Source: Phlebopus portentosus
Taxonomy: Eukaryota; Basidiomycota; Agaricomycetes; Boletales; Boletinellaceae
Direction of reading: 5' to 3'
DNA length: 64,000 nucleotides
Assembly (NCBI GenBank): GCA_037892935.1
Contig: JAYXKI010000008.1
Span: 248,001-312,000 of the forward strand
Below the pieces are notes generated by a model. The model was given only the letters and a program-made list of their open reading frames with translations. It did not search any database and was not told where the DNA came from. Shown piece by piece: positions 44,565 through 57,400 of the stretch. Both the position numbers and the translations under genes were made by a program. Position 1 is the first letter of the stretch. The number at the start of each line of letters is the position of its first letter.

Positions 44565-47500
44565 CTATTTCCTTGCTCGAGCCCGAGTAGAACGAGATGC
44601 CGGTGCTGAGACCTCATCCTCTGTCTTCGTCTTCAAGGTCTTTGAAGGAGGCTTTGTCTTTCCCAAACCGGCCTTCGCCTTACTCGGTGCTGACCTTGTT
44701 CCAGCTCGAGTTTTCGAAGTTGCCTTTACAGGCCTCGCCGAGCTATCATCACCAGATTCAGAGACTGGGCTCGTCTCTGGCGTGTTTTCTTTATCTTCTA
44801 CCTGCGAAACTCCTTCGGAAGTAGCGTCTGTAGCTGCAGCTTTGTTCGTACCAGCTCGCTTCTTCGGAGGCGCGTCTTCAGCACTGCTGTCGGTACGCAT
44901 CCGAGTGCGACGACTCCGCGTTGGTATCGCCGAAGGTGTCTTGCGCGAAGGTTGGGCATTGGTAAACGCTGGTTCTTCTTCTTCTGGTATTGTCTCGACT
45001 GCAGTAACTCTGGGCTGAGCACTCGACTTGATATTTGCTTCAGCATTGTCCTCACTCGCGGGTTCAGCGCTTCGCGAACGTGCACGGGTGCCACGGCGGT
45101 TCGCTGGAGTCGCCTCCTCCGACCGGGACGCACTTACTCGTTTGCCCCGTCTTGCTGGTTGCGGAACGACATGAGTACCCGTCTCCGAATCCGGGTTGAG
45201 TGTTGTATGATCTGCCGCACACCGACCTCTGGACTTTGAAGGAGGCATCGCAGACGCTTCGCCAGTTTCTTCCTTTATTTCCGCGTCTTCAGCAGTCTGT
45301 TTTCCCGGTCGCCTGCGACGAGGCGATTTGGTGGCTGCTCTATTATCGGCGTTTAACGCCTATCGAGACCGGAACAAAGGTCAGTACTCGGAGCTTAAAA
45401 GAAAGATAAAAGTGGCTCACGTCTGGTCTCTCTGCATCAGAGTCTACCTCATTCGTGGTTGCGCGTCTCGTACGTCTCCTACGATGTACCACAGCTGACT
45501 CGGGAACTCCCTCGCTCGGTTTCGGCTGCTTGGACGATTCTGTGGGACCTGCGTCAGGTGTTGCCTCGTCATCCGCCATTGTCGATGCGTCTGTAGGCGT
45601 CCCGCGCGAACGGATCAACGTAGGGCGCCTCCCTTTGCTGCGAGTAAGCGTTCGCGTTGCAAGAGGAAGCTTTCGGGAAGAGGCAGGTTGTCGGACTAAG
45701 TCAGAAGTCTCGGCCACATCCTCAGGAACGTCCGGAGACTGATTCTTGTCATTTGAAGAGTCACAGGCATCCTGTTTCTCGACCGGCATCATGTCGTCGA
45801 TGCCATCGAAGTCCGGAGTTTCTTGGGCATGTTGTTCAACAAATAACTGATGCACGCCATCCATGCGCGGTGTCTGAAGCAGTTTAGGAGCGCGGAACAT
45901 ATCACGCACGCCATCCAGGTGCGGCGTTTGAAGCTGTCTATAAGTCGGTTGTGTGTTCTCGTCAATAGATTCGACGTTTCGCCTGTCACCGCTCTTATGG
46001 ACTCCTGCGACGACGTCCACGTCCATGGAGTCACGGTTCGGTGTCTGATTTTGCATCTCCTTCATCATTTCAGCCTCAAATTCTGGCAATTCTCGGATGG
46101 GACTCTTAAGCCGCGCTGCTGCTGCAAGAAGTGAGAATGTCTTAGTCGGCGAAGATGGAATCATCCCGTCATTCTCTCGAGCGATCCTTGGTCGTGTAGG
46201 AGATAAAGATGCACGGCGCTCCGCAACCTGTGCTTGCATGCGCTGGAGCACAACCTGAGTGTCCTCGCCTTCATCGATGTGAGAACTGAGTGTTTTGAAC
46301 GGAGAGGTCGGAGGCGGAAGTGAAGGCGGCAATGTGGATGTCCCGCACTCTCCGACTTTGTGAATGCTTTCGCCAATCTCGGGATCGGGTATCTTTAGCG
46401 CAGATTTACGACGCTCAAGAATAGCCTTTAGCAGATTGTAAGCTCAAAAGATACAGAAAGCGAATACAACAAACTACCTTGCGCTCTTCCTCAGAGATCT
46501 CGCGGCGTTTCGTGGGTGAAGTTGGTCGCGCTTTGAACTCGGGCATGTACTGGTCCATATCCTCTTCCTTTATCATCATAGACTTCGAATCTAGACCAGG
46601 CGCCAGGGAGAACCGGAATCCAGGCGGAGGTCTTTGAGGACCAGTCTTTCTTCGTACGTTTTGACTATTAAATTTTCTAGCGAAGAGACCAGGCTGCGGC
46701 GTCTTGAATGCTCCAAGATGAAGAGTTCGGCTGACTTGCAGCGGTGTAGTGAATCGGTCTTCTTCATTCTCTTCCTCGAGAAATTCTTTCTGAGCCTGAT
46801 ATCGGAGTCAGAGACGATGTTTTAGACTATGCAACGTTTGAGCTCACTTCGGTGATGTCTTGTTCATCAGCTTGAGGCATTTCTTCATCCTTTTCACCGC
46901 TGCTCAAAGTCGCCTCTTTCTCCTGCCTGTCCGTCACATCTCCTTCGGACTCCTCCGAGATATCAAGAATGCTGTTGACTACCTCATCTTCTTCCTCCTT
47001 TTCGTCATCCGAGTCTTCATCTTGTCTTTCCGCATCTCCTTCCTCAAGATCAATCTCTTCAAACTGTGTATCAGGATGCGACGATTGCTGCTGGTGCATT
47101 TGCTCGTGAGTCTCTCGTTTGAACGCAGTGCGCTGTGCAGAACGAATAAGTACAGCACGGTGAAGGGAGGGCTGGGAACGTCGACGAGGCGTCTGCGGTA
47201 ATCCTTGTCGAATAGGGGGCAGGTTTTGTAGGCGCATAGGAGAAGATGGTATTACGCGGTTTGGATGATATCCGTTCAACTGCCGCTCAATATCTTCAAG
47301 AATGACAAGATCCTGCTCTTCCTCGTATACACGAGGATGATCCCCATCAACGAGCCTCACTGGTGCGTCGGTACTTGGCAACTTTAACGGGCTCTGTAGC
47401 ACGCGGAGGTTTTCGCGCGGACGGGGTGACGGGGCCGGCGAGAAGACTTGAGCACTTTGAACCAGACTCATGCGAATGCTTTTCCGACGCATAGTGGCGG

Positions 47501-47891
47501 GAGTAAACAACTGTGGACGGAGAGCTTTCGGTGGATAATTGAACATGAAGCGCTTCTTGTGTATCTCGAATATGCTTCCATTGGGAAGTGGCACCGTCAC
47601 GGTCGTGGAAGGCTCGCCTAGAATAGCGGACTTTATAGGATACACTGGACAGTCGTCAACGATAACACCGCTCCCTCCAAACACTTGGAGAAAAGCCTTG
47701 CGCTCCTCAAATACAATCTTGCAGTGCAAAGGACTGACTTCCGGGTAGTACAAGCGCACACTGCAGCTGGCATCTCGACCGAACGAGACGTCTTCGTCGT
47801 CGATCGGGTATGCGGCGACGACGCCTGTTGGTTCACGTCGTCTGAGAAGTCTGATTGTTCCATATTTCCCTATTTCTGCAGGGTCTGCCAT
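44565..47891 (-). CDS. FHA-domain protein with Ki-67-like repeated TP-x-x-DG motifs
   Basis: Four exons (47891-46848, 46795-46478, 46425-45421, 45359-44565) give 1053 residues from MADPAEIGKYG. Residues ~8-110 form an FHA phosphothreonine-binding domain (DVSFGRDASCSVRLYYPEVS, then PLHCKIVFE). Next come a TP/SP-rich region, an acidic stretch (DEDSDDEKEEEDE), and PTSPTKRREISEEERK. A repeat follows three times at ~20-residue spacing: TPHLDGVRDMF, TPRMDGVHQLF, TPDFDGIDDMM. The C-terminal ~300 residues are basic, Arg/Lys/Ser/Thr-rich and low-complexity, ending STRARARK. The order FHA, phosphorylatable repeats, basic tail recalls animal Ki-67, a coat of mitotic chromosomes; homology is not shown by this alone. 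A nuclear, chromatin-linked, CDK-regulated protein is a reasonable inference. Confidence 0.8.
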
Positions 47892-49103
47892 AGCTGTTGT
47901 GTGATCCCTGACTGAAGCAAGGATGATTGGTGAGTAAAGCGAGTGCGAGATGGTCAATGACAATGAGCGAAAACGAAGGAGTAAGGTTGTTGTTGTGGGT
48001 GGCTGAAACCTTCTCCACGTGACCGCGACGGTGCGTTGTATTTACTTCACTTCCTAGTTAGGAAGTGCATTACACTGTTGAACATCGCGAGTACGTTATC
48101 CTGTGTGCCGTGTTGATGCATGGTATGGTGAATATTCAGGTATCAAAACGGCAGATGGGACTGCAGATCTGTCCAGCAAAATTCTGCGAAACTAGACGCA
48201 TGCCGCTTTATTGATCATCTCCGAAATACAGACGGACTACTTTCAAGTTCGTTCGTTCGCGAGGATCGCAGAAAATGAAGAGAAATGTGGTCTCTTCGTA
48301 TAAATAAGCTTTCACCAGGGGCAATAATTCGCATGGCTCAAAGTAAGTTCAAATTATGCTCGTTCAGTCTTAAATTATGCGACAAATCTGAAATCTACTC
48401 GATCAAATAATGCACTGAGTAGTACTATCGCACGTACTGAAATTTCCTTGCTGCCTGAGACTCGGAAGGTCCGCTTCGTTGCAAATGCCAGCACCGCTTA
48501 CGAAGAAAGAGCGAACTCATTCCTATCTGATTATCACAGCCATCATCACTCGCCCATCATCTACTCACAGAATGAACACGATAGAACTGGTTCCTACTCA
48601 ATTGCTCCTGGTACGTCCTACTTTAAGTCGAGAGCTATAGAAGATGGACATAGTCACTCAACAGTCTGTGTCCTTTGTATGTGATCGCAATGGACTGGGC
48701 GCTCACTTTAAATCCTGCAGAATCGACTAGTAAACACAAACGCGCAGGAAGTCCAACGGACAGTTATGATCTTGTCGCTATTTCTCTACACAAGTGTGTC
48801 AACCACTTCTAACATCTCTTTCAATTGTCTTTGCGAAAGGAATGATGAATTTCTTGACAAGGGATTTCTACGTTTCGGTCTTGGCTAACCGAGAGGTGCA
48901 TGCCTGCCACTTTCTCTTTCTGTCAGCCATTCTGTCAGAGTGGCGAGATTAAAATGAATGCTAGTATTAACGCTGGTGGCTGACGTTCTCCGAAATGCTA
49001 TTTGGATCGGATGCTTTCTCCTCAGCGTCCCCTTTCCTTCTTTTCCCAGCATACAGAACTATCTTCAGTCAAGTCCCTCCCTATCCACTCCCACTCCTTT
49101 AGT
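47892..49103. other. Divergent promoter region, no clear gene
   Basis: Between the FHA gene (minus) and the protease gene (plus). A 78-codon open frame on the plus strand (48448-48684, MLPETRKVRF) has no recognisable feature. A pyrimidine-rich stretch precedes the protease start. Confidence 0.45.
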
Positions 49104-50627
49104 ATGATTGCGTACACTGTTCTCCTTCTATCAATGCTCGTAGCTGCGGCACCACCTAGTGCTCCCATCATAGGTGGAACCCATCTGCACACTTCGGTTC
49201 CATTCTCCCGACGAGTCCAGCCTTCGACTGGCACGATTGCGGAGCACGACCGGGCGCGCGCAGCACAGCTCTATGAGATGGGCAAGGCGCGCGCTAGTGG
49301 TCAGCATGCGAAGCGCCAGAATTCTCTTCCCATTACGAACCAGGTTGTCACCTACGTCGCTGAAGGTCAGTCATGCCACTAAGGCTTATACACCGCAATT
49401 ATACTTACATCCTGAAATGATTAATAAGTTGGCGTTGGAAGCCCGCCTACAAACTATAGTCTGATTATTGATACAGGGTCAAGTAACACTTGGTGAGCAA
49501 CATTCTTTCTCGACCGCAGGCTCAGACTTACTGACCTATTCCTCTACATAGGTTGGGAGGTCAGGATTTCTCGCTTTTAGGTCATGAACCATTCCTAACC
49601 TTGATAAAAATAGCCGGAAAACCCTATAAGAAAACAAATGCGAGCTGGCCAACAGACCAGCTAGTCGGTGTTACTTATGGCTCAGGGGAATTTGTAGGGT
49701 ATGAAGGTACGATAATTCCATGCTCATAACTGTCCACGAAACATGACTCACTTTGTCGTATTCAGTCATTGATACAGTAAAACTCACTAAAGATCTCGTC
49801 ATAAATCAAAGCATCGGCGTCGCTGGATTCTCTGAAGGATTTGACGGTGTTGATGGTATCCTCGGAATTGGCCCAACTGACCTCACAGAGGGAACTGTGA
49901 TGCCCGATGGCTCGGCTATCCCGACTGTGACGGACAATCTTTTCTCGCAGGGAAAGATCACACAAAAGGTCGTTGGAGTCTATTTTGCACCCTCCTCGAA
50001 AGCCAACGACACGAACGGTGAAATGACTTTCGGTGCAGCCGACAAATCAAAGACTACCGGTCCTATCGTCTTCGCACCTATAACTTCGACATCACCATCC
50101 AGCGAGTTCTTCGGCATTGATCAGAGTATCACGTACGGCACGAAGAGATCGACTATCCTCGATCTAACTTCTGGAATTGTGGACACAGGAACCACTTTGA
50201 CGCTTTTGGCGTCGGACGCATTCAATAGATACATGTCCCTGACTGGGGCTACAGAGGACAGAACAACTGGATTGCTCCGTATCTCCCCAGAGAACTACGC
50301 CAACTTGCAGAGCCTCTCTTTCTACACTGCCGGGACGACGTTCGAGTTCACCAGAGACGCTCAGACTTTTCCTCGCGCATTGAACTCTGCAATCGGCGGT
50401 TCTGCGGGCGTTATTTACCTGGTCATTGGGAATGTAAGCCTACTTTCGCTGTGTATACATACGTGTTAAACTCACTTGTTGTCCTGCAGTTGGGTCAGAT
50501 TGGAGGCCGCGGGTTAGACTTCATCAATGGAATGTCGTTCCTTGAGCGTTTCTACTCCGTTTTCGATTCCACTAACAACCAGGTGGGTCTTGCGACCACG
50601 GCGCATACCTTCGACACCACGAACTAA
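49104..50627 (+). CDS. Secreted aspartic protease, polyporopepsin-like (peptidase A1)
   Basis: Six exons (49104-49365, 49429-49492, 49552-49559, 49614-49706, 49766-50433, 50490-50627) give 410 residues. A signal peptide is clear (MIAYTVLLLSMLVAAAPPSA), followed by a propeptide of about 70 residues with a KR site (AKRQN). Both catalytic aspartates are present: DTGSSNTW and VDTGTTLTLL. The flap is VTYGSGEFVGYE. Other matches to the polypore pepsin group as I recall it are FDGVDGILGIGP, PTVTDNLFSQG and GLDFINGMSFLERFYSVFD. Few cysteines are present, as in that group. The third exon is only 8 bp long; it is needed to keep the phase and read TWLGAGKPY. The enzyme should digest extracellular protein at acid pH. 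Confidence 0.93.
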
Positions 50628-51049
50628 GAGGCTTTAGGGATTGAGAGAACGATGTCTTTCGAAGAATTTCTTATCTATATCGGGAACGGATATTGCGCCA
50701 ACGGATATTGTGCATGTACATATACTCGTCGCTGTCGATTACACGTCCGCTTTCATTATTCAGTATTCCTAAACAGTGGAGAGATCTGCAGGGGGGGTAG
50801 ATCATAGTCGCTCTGAGAGAAAAAGGGAATCATCACCTTAACTGTATGATTAGTAATATCTGAGATCGAAATCCCGGGAACATCCGACAGCCAATTGTAA
50901 TTGTCGTGTTCCGTAAACTGGAATCTGTAAACTTGCAGGACGACGTCAACGACACCCGCCGCCGTCGAGCAGCCGCTTTTCATCGCCACCGCTGCAGTGC
51001 TCGGCGTCGACGAACATACAAGGACGCTAACAACGGGCGTCTTTTAGCC
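50628..51049. other. Intergenic region between protease and complex I gene
   Basis: 3' flank of the protease and 5' flank of the next gene, both on the plus strand. The word ACGGATATTG occurs twice near 50685 and 50700. No gene is seen. Confidence 0.5.
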
Positions 51050-53770
51050 ATGCTAGTCAAGTCTATACCGTCGTCGACTGCTCGCATCGCCAAGGCTGTC
51101 GCTTCGTCTTCATGCCGCAGCAGTGAGCACCGTCCATTTTATTCCTGAAAATATTTGTCTTATCTATCTGATGAAGGTTCACGATCGTTTGCGTCGACTT
51201 CGTCGTTACATGCGGATATAACCTTGACGGTTGATGGGAAGGAGGTCACGGTTCCGCAGGGTGCGAATCCAATTGTGAAGAACAGATTGATTGACTAATA
51301 CGCTAAAACAGGGTCCGCTTTAATCCAAGCTTGCGAGGCTGCAGGCGCTACCATTCCTCGGTGCGTCTGCTCTTGTTTTGTGTGATTCAAATGGTTAAAT
51401 GTTGTTCTGCAGATTTTGCTACCATGATCGGTACGTATTGCCATCATAGGCGGTCTTGATATTGTGCTTATGTTTCTTGTAGACTAGCTATTGCTGGCAA
51501 TTGCAGGTCAGTTTTGTTGAGTTCCAGGTTTGAGCCTGCGTCGCTGACGTCTTTGTAGAATGTGCCTGGTGGAGGTTGAGAGATCACCGAAGCCGGTAGC
51601 ATCATGGTTAGCTGCTTGACCATTGATGTCAGTAAAATGTTTACGTTTGGTTTCTTTGTAGTGCGATGCCCGCTATGCCTGGCTCGAAGGTAAAAACAAA
51701 CTCACCTTTGGTACATGCTGCCCGGTGAGTTTATTTGATTTCTGGAATGCTATTTCTGCTGAACTCTGTCTAGTGAGGGTGTCATGGAATTCCTTCTGGC
51801 CAATCACCCCCTCGATTGCCCTATTTGTGATCAAGGTGGTGAATGCGACTTACAAGATCAGTCAATGCGATATGGGTCCGACCGCACACGTTTCCATGAG
51901 TACACTGGCAAGCGCGCGGTCGAGGACAAGGATCTTGGGCCGCTCGTCAAGACCGTCATGACACGATGCATTCAGTGCACGCGATGTGTACGTTTTGCGA
52001 ATGAGGTTGCAGGTGTTGAAGAACTTGGGACGACGGGACGGGGTAATGACATGCAAATTGGCATGTATGTAGAGAAGACAATGGATTCTGAACTGTCAGG
52101 AAATGTTGTCGATCTTTGTCCTGTCGGTGCACTTACTAGCAAACCATACGCATTCCATGCTCGACCATGGGAGTTGAAGAACACGGAGTCGGTTGATGTA
52201 ATGGATGCTATTGGATCAAATATTCGCGTTGACTCGCGTGGGATACAGGTTATGCGCATCCTACCCAGGACAAATGATGACGTGAATGAAGAATGGATCA
52301 GTGACAAGACGCGTTATGCATATGATGGCTTGCGCTTCCAACGATTGACGACACCCTTGATCAAGCAGGGCGACCGGTTCGTTGCAGCATCGTGGGAGGA
52401 GGCGCTGTCGACTATCTCTAATGGTCTCACCTCGAGCGGAGCGAAGGGGGATGAAATCAAAGCAGTTGCAGGCTATCATGCCGACACAGAATCCCTCGTT
52501 GCACTGAAAGACCTGATTAACCGCCTCGGATCTGACAACCTTACACTAGACCAACCAAACGGTGACAAAACTCCAGCACACGGCGTCGACATTCGTTCAA
52601 ATTATTTATTCAATTCAACCATCCCTGGGGTCGAGGAGGCCGACGCGATTCTCCTAGTCGGCACAAACCCCCGTCACGAAGCGGCCGTGCTGAACTCGCG
52701 GATACGGAAGAGCTGGCTACATACGGGTCTTGAAGTTGGTCTCATCGGCGAGCGGGTGGATACCACATACGGATACGACTATATCGGCTCCGACGCCAAG
52801 GCTCTCGCGAATTTCGTTGCAGGGAAGGGTCCGTTCGTCGAGAAGTTCAAGGCTGCGAAGAAGCCACTTATTATCGTTGGTAGCGCGGTCGCCGAGCACT
52901 CAGACGGTGCAGCAGTCTTCAATGCACTAGCGAAGTATGCGGAGGCAAACAAGGAGCGGCTCATCACGCCTGAGTGGAATGGCCTCAGCATATTACAGCG
53001 AATCGCTTCACGACCAGCGGCGTATGAAATCGGTTTCGTGCCCTCAAAGAAGGCGTCCGAGACGAAACCAAAGTTCATTTACCTGCTGAATGCGGATGAG
53101 ATCGACCCCAAGTCGATCCCGAAGGACGCGTTTGTAGTGTATCAGGGGCATCATGGTGACCTTGGCGCACAGTTGGCAGATGTTTGCTTACCTGGTGCTG
53201 CGTACACTGAGAAGTCGACCACTTGGGTCAATGCTGAGGGTCGACCACAAGTTGGCCGTGCTGCTGTCCCTCCGCCTGGCGCGGCCCGTGAAGACTGGAA
53301 GATCATTCGGTAAGCTGTCGCAACTTTGACACTTCACCTTTCAGATAGATTTTCTAACCCATTCTTCTATTCCAGTGCCATATCTGAGGTATTCGGGAAA
53401 CCACTTCCCTACGACGATGTCATGAGCTTACGAGACCGAATGTGGGAATTATCACCAACGCTTATACGGTACGACATTACGGAGCGCACCCCCGCCGACC
53501 TCGCCTCTCTCGGTCTCAAGACCCTTGCCGCCATCAACAAATCCGCGAAGGTCTCAAACATGCCGTTCAAGAAGCCTATAGAGAACTTCTACCAGACCGA
53601 CGTTATTTCACGAGCGTGAGTTATATTGCCCTTATATTTTCTGCCAATATTGATGACAGACTGGACTATCTTTTCTTAGGTCGGTGACGATGGCACAATG
53701 CACGCGTGCATTCGTCAAAAAGGAAGAGTACGGGAACCCTGGCGCCGCTGCCGAAGCGGCCTTCGCATAG
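51050..53770 (+). CDS. NDUFS1: NADH:ubiquinone oxidoreductase 75-kDa subunit (complex I)
   Basis: Ten exons (51050-51122, 51177-51260, 51312-51360, 51413-51430, 51483-51506, 51559-51606, 51662-51724, 51774-53309, 53376-53615, 53680-53770) give 741 residues. The N-terminus [20 protein letters not shown] is a typical mitochondrial presequence. Then comes a 2Fe-2S ferredoxin domain ([15 protein letters not shown], then [12 protein letters not shown]). A His/Cys 4Fe-4S site ([19 protein letters not shown]) and [16 protein letters not shown] follow, with a C-terminal molybdopterin-like domain ([15 protein letters not shown]). This is the largest matrix-arm subunit and carries electrons from NADH toward ubiquinone. 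The short 5' exons split the iron-sulfur region; the rest is one long exon. The fungal name is NUO78 or similar. Confidence 0.96.
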
Positions 53771-54403
53771 TTGCTCTTGTACATTCTTAGAAACAAATAC
53801 AAGGCTTTCGTCCGTCAGCCACCTTCCATACCTCGCTTTCGTCTCTCGGTCACATTATAACTAAAACGTATACATTATTTTTGTCTTAACTGAATTCAAT
53901 TGCTGCATTTGCATCATACCCTGCTTCCATTCGATTGTCAGTGTAATACCAGTATGTTGCACTCAAGCTTCAGCCACGTTCAAGCGCGTAAAGAGTTCGT
54001 AGCATAAAAATAATTTCATTCTGAGTCATCAGTCATCTAAGCCTATGTAAAATCGTACGCTAAACTTGAAGTAGAGTTAAGAGAAAAATGGGGAAGATAA
54101 TGCGTTATTGATAAAGTACAAAACGCCGAACCAAAATGTGATTAGTCAAGTCATGGGCAGAAATCGTCACCAAATCGTTCCGAAGCATCAGACGTCAAAA
54201 TGAATACTGAAGAGAAGAAGACTGAAAGATATAATGAAGGACGAAGTCGAGGTTAAGAGATGAAAGTAATCACCAGGATCAGACATGTGAAAGAAATAGC
54301 GGATCGGTCCAGCGTGTATTCCCATCATAAGAGAACAAGAAGAAATCCGAAAGAAAAAGTTTATCACGAAGCAAAGCAACGACGAGAGGTGTCAGGCGTC
54401 GGA
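53771..54403. other. Convergent intergenic region
   Basis: 3' flanks of the complex I gene (plus) and the ABC transporter gene (minus). No gene is seen. Confidence 0.55.
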
Positions 54404-57400
54404 TCATTCGCCAACCCACTCACCCCCGCGCGCAAGCTGTGCAAAAGCACCGTTCATCCTCACAAGCTCCTCGAAAGTCCCCTCCTCCGCAACACGACCG
54501 TTATCAATGACGACGATTCGATCACATAATTGCATCACGGGGAGCTTGTGCGTCACAACGAGTGTTGTTCGTCCTTCCTTCGCAGAGCTGATAGTCTCCA
54601 TAACGGCTTTCTGACTCGCTGGGTCCAAAGCGCTTGTGCATTCATCCAGGATAAGAATGCGAGCGGGTCGAGCAAGTGCCCGCGCGATGGCAAGGCGCTG
54701 TGCTTGTCCACCAGAGATGAGAGAAGCGTTTTCTCCGAGCGACGTTTCGTAGCCCTGCGGCAAGCTCATGATGAATTCGTGTACGTGAGCTGCCTGTGCG
54801 GCGTGTACTACGTCCGCAGGAGAGAGACCCGCGTTCCCATAGGCGATATTTTCCGCTACGCTTGCATCGAAGAGATGCGGGTTCTGGCTGACGACAGCGA
54901 CATGCGCACGAAGATGCTTGACGTCCATGGCATGCACATCATGTCCGCCAATCGTTATCGATCCAGATGAAGGCTCGTACAGTCTTTGCAACAACGCTGC
55001 GATTGTTGACTTTCCAGAGCCTGAAGCGCCTACGATAGCGACGCACTCATTCTTCCAAAGCTTGAGGGAGATACCCTGGAGGACAGGAACGTCCGCGCGT
55101 TCGGGATAAGAAAACTCGACATCTGTGAACTTTATATCGCCTTCCACTGGAGGCATTGCGCTTCCGCGCGTCTCTTCGGTGTCGGTACTGAGGAAGAGTA
55201 TCTTATTCAGGTCTCGCGTCGCATTGGTCGCCCGCGCAATTTTTTGAGCTAAATCAAACGGGTATCAGAGTCTGAAAAATAGGGTGAAATAGACCAGCAA
55301 TATTACTTACTGAAACTCATAAGCTGCGCGCCGATCGTAACCGTGAATACGACCAAGTTGAGGACTTCAAACATTTGCAAATACGTGTACGTGCCCTTCG
55401 CCACAAGGACAGCACCGACAAAGAACAGGAGTGCTTCAGCGAAGTAGATCAATCCATTGGCGATACCGAATGAGCAGCCCTCAATGAAAGCTCCTCTTAT
55501 CCCAGTAGAGTAGGCTCTTGTGACTGTCTCTTCGAATTGCTCCTGGAAGACACCTTCAAAGTTCATGCAACGGATGGCGCGAATGTTCGAGATGCACTAG
55601 ATTGAAGAAGTCAGAAGTCATGAGAGTTTAAAAAGATTTTAAGCTTTACCTCGTAGTAACTCTTCGCAATCTCCTCGCGCGCAGCTTTATTCCTTCTCTC
55701 CGCACGAGCGACCAAATTCGCTTGGACAGCCATCGTGATCGCAAAGACTGGCCCGATCGCAAACCCGGCAAGCGTAAGCTGCCATCCTCTCGCCAGCGCC
55801 CAAATCAGTCCCACGCTGATCATCGCACACACAGCTAGGCTCTGCGCAAGCACAATTGCGATCAAGTTCCTCGCGTCATCACCGTCTTTCAGAATCGTCT
55901 GGACAATCTGAGCCGGGTTGTTTTCAGAACGATCGAAGAACGCCTTTGGTTGAGAAAGAAGCTTGCTATAGCAGGCTTTGCGAAGACGTGTTATCCATCT
56001 CATTGCTCCGGATTCCATGACAAAGAACTTCAGCCCCAGGAGGATTCCATCGGATGCTGCGACGGCGAGGACGATCCCACCAAAGGTGTTGATCGCTCCA
56101 ACGTCCTTCGCGCCTGTGGATACTTGGAACAGAAGTCGCGAAAGGAGGAAGGAGAACAGAGGCGTCTGCACGCCGCTAAGAACGCAAATAATGCTGCCGA
56201 CGAGGATGACGGACTTGTTGGGTACGGTCGGGTAGACATCCCGAACGAGCTGGATGAACGACGTTGACTCGCGCGAAGAGCTGTTCTTCGACGATGGAGT
56301 GTCGATTGTGACGTTATCGAGCTTCACCTCCGTCCAAGCTAGCCTCTTCGCAGCTGCCCGACGTTGTCGATGCCGAGCGGCCTCTTCGGCCATGCGTTCC
56401 AACGCAGTATTCTCTAGTTCATATTCGAAATCATCCACGTCATCCTTCTCATCGAACTCATCATTCTCTTCTCTCCGACTTTCCATGATATTTTTACCGT
56501 TGAAAATGGAACGTCGAAAAGAGGCTGTCCGAACGGAGGGCGTGAACTGTAACGAAAAGTGCCTCCGAAGACTCGATCGCCCCGTGCTCGGTGGTTGCAG
56601 TTGTCCCTGATCTGGCACAGTCTTCTTCGCCGTATCAACACTTTGGCGCTTCGACACCATCATCGTCGCCGCGGGCCCCAAACTCTGATGTTTCTGTAAC
56701 TTCGGAGTAGGTCTCGCGTTCAGAGCTGACAACGAGGATTGAAGCATAGGTCTTCTTTCCCGCTCTCTAGTTTCTCGAATAGTCCGAGAGCGCGTTAGGT
56801 CTCGCACAACATCAACCATCCACCCACTCAACCCTACACTTTGATGATGTCTTTGCTGCGTCGAAGCAGGTAAGCCCAGCATCGTCACTCTTTTGCTATT
56901 TACCTCTTCGTCCTCGTCTTCCTCTGCTGCTTCCTCCAGCATTCTCTCCACGTCGGCCTGGTCCACCAAGGCGGCACCCGTTGGGTCAGCCTGAGCGATC
57001 TGGCTCTCCCTTCTCGGTTTGAATCCGCCTTGTTCACCTTGTGCGCGCATCATTCGCCTAAAGGCTCCTTCCTCTTCCCTTCCGTCCGGAGCTATGACCG
57101 TTTCTTCGAGATCCGCTCGATATCCCTGCTCCGCGACGTTTCCATCCTGTAAGACGTACACGAAGTCCGTGGAAGTGATTTGCGAGAGGTCGTGCGTGAT
57201 GACGATTGTCGTCTTGTTCTTTCGCCACGCCTTGATCGCTTCAAAGACGAGAACACGAGAAGTCGCGTCTAGCGCTGAAGTACACTCATCTGTGTGCCGG
57301 AAAGTTTGGTCTACGTTTCAAATCTCATCCATTATATGAGTAAAAAAAGCTTACCGAGGACAAGCACGGTCGGATCCCTCAGCATGGCCCTCGCAATGGC

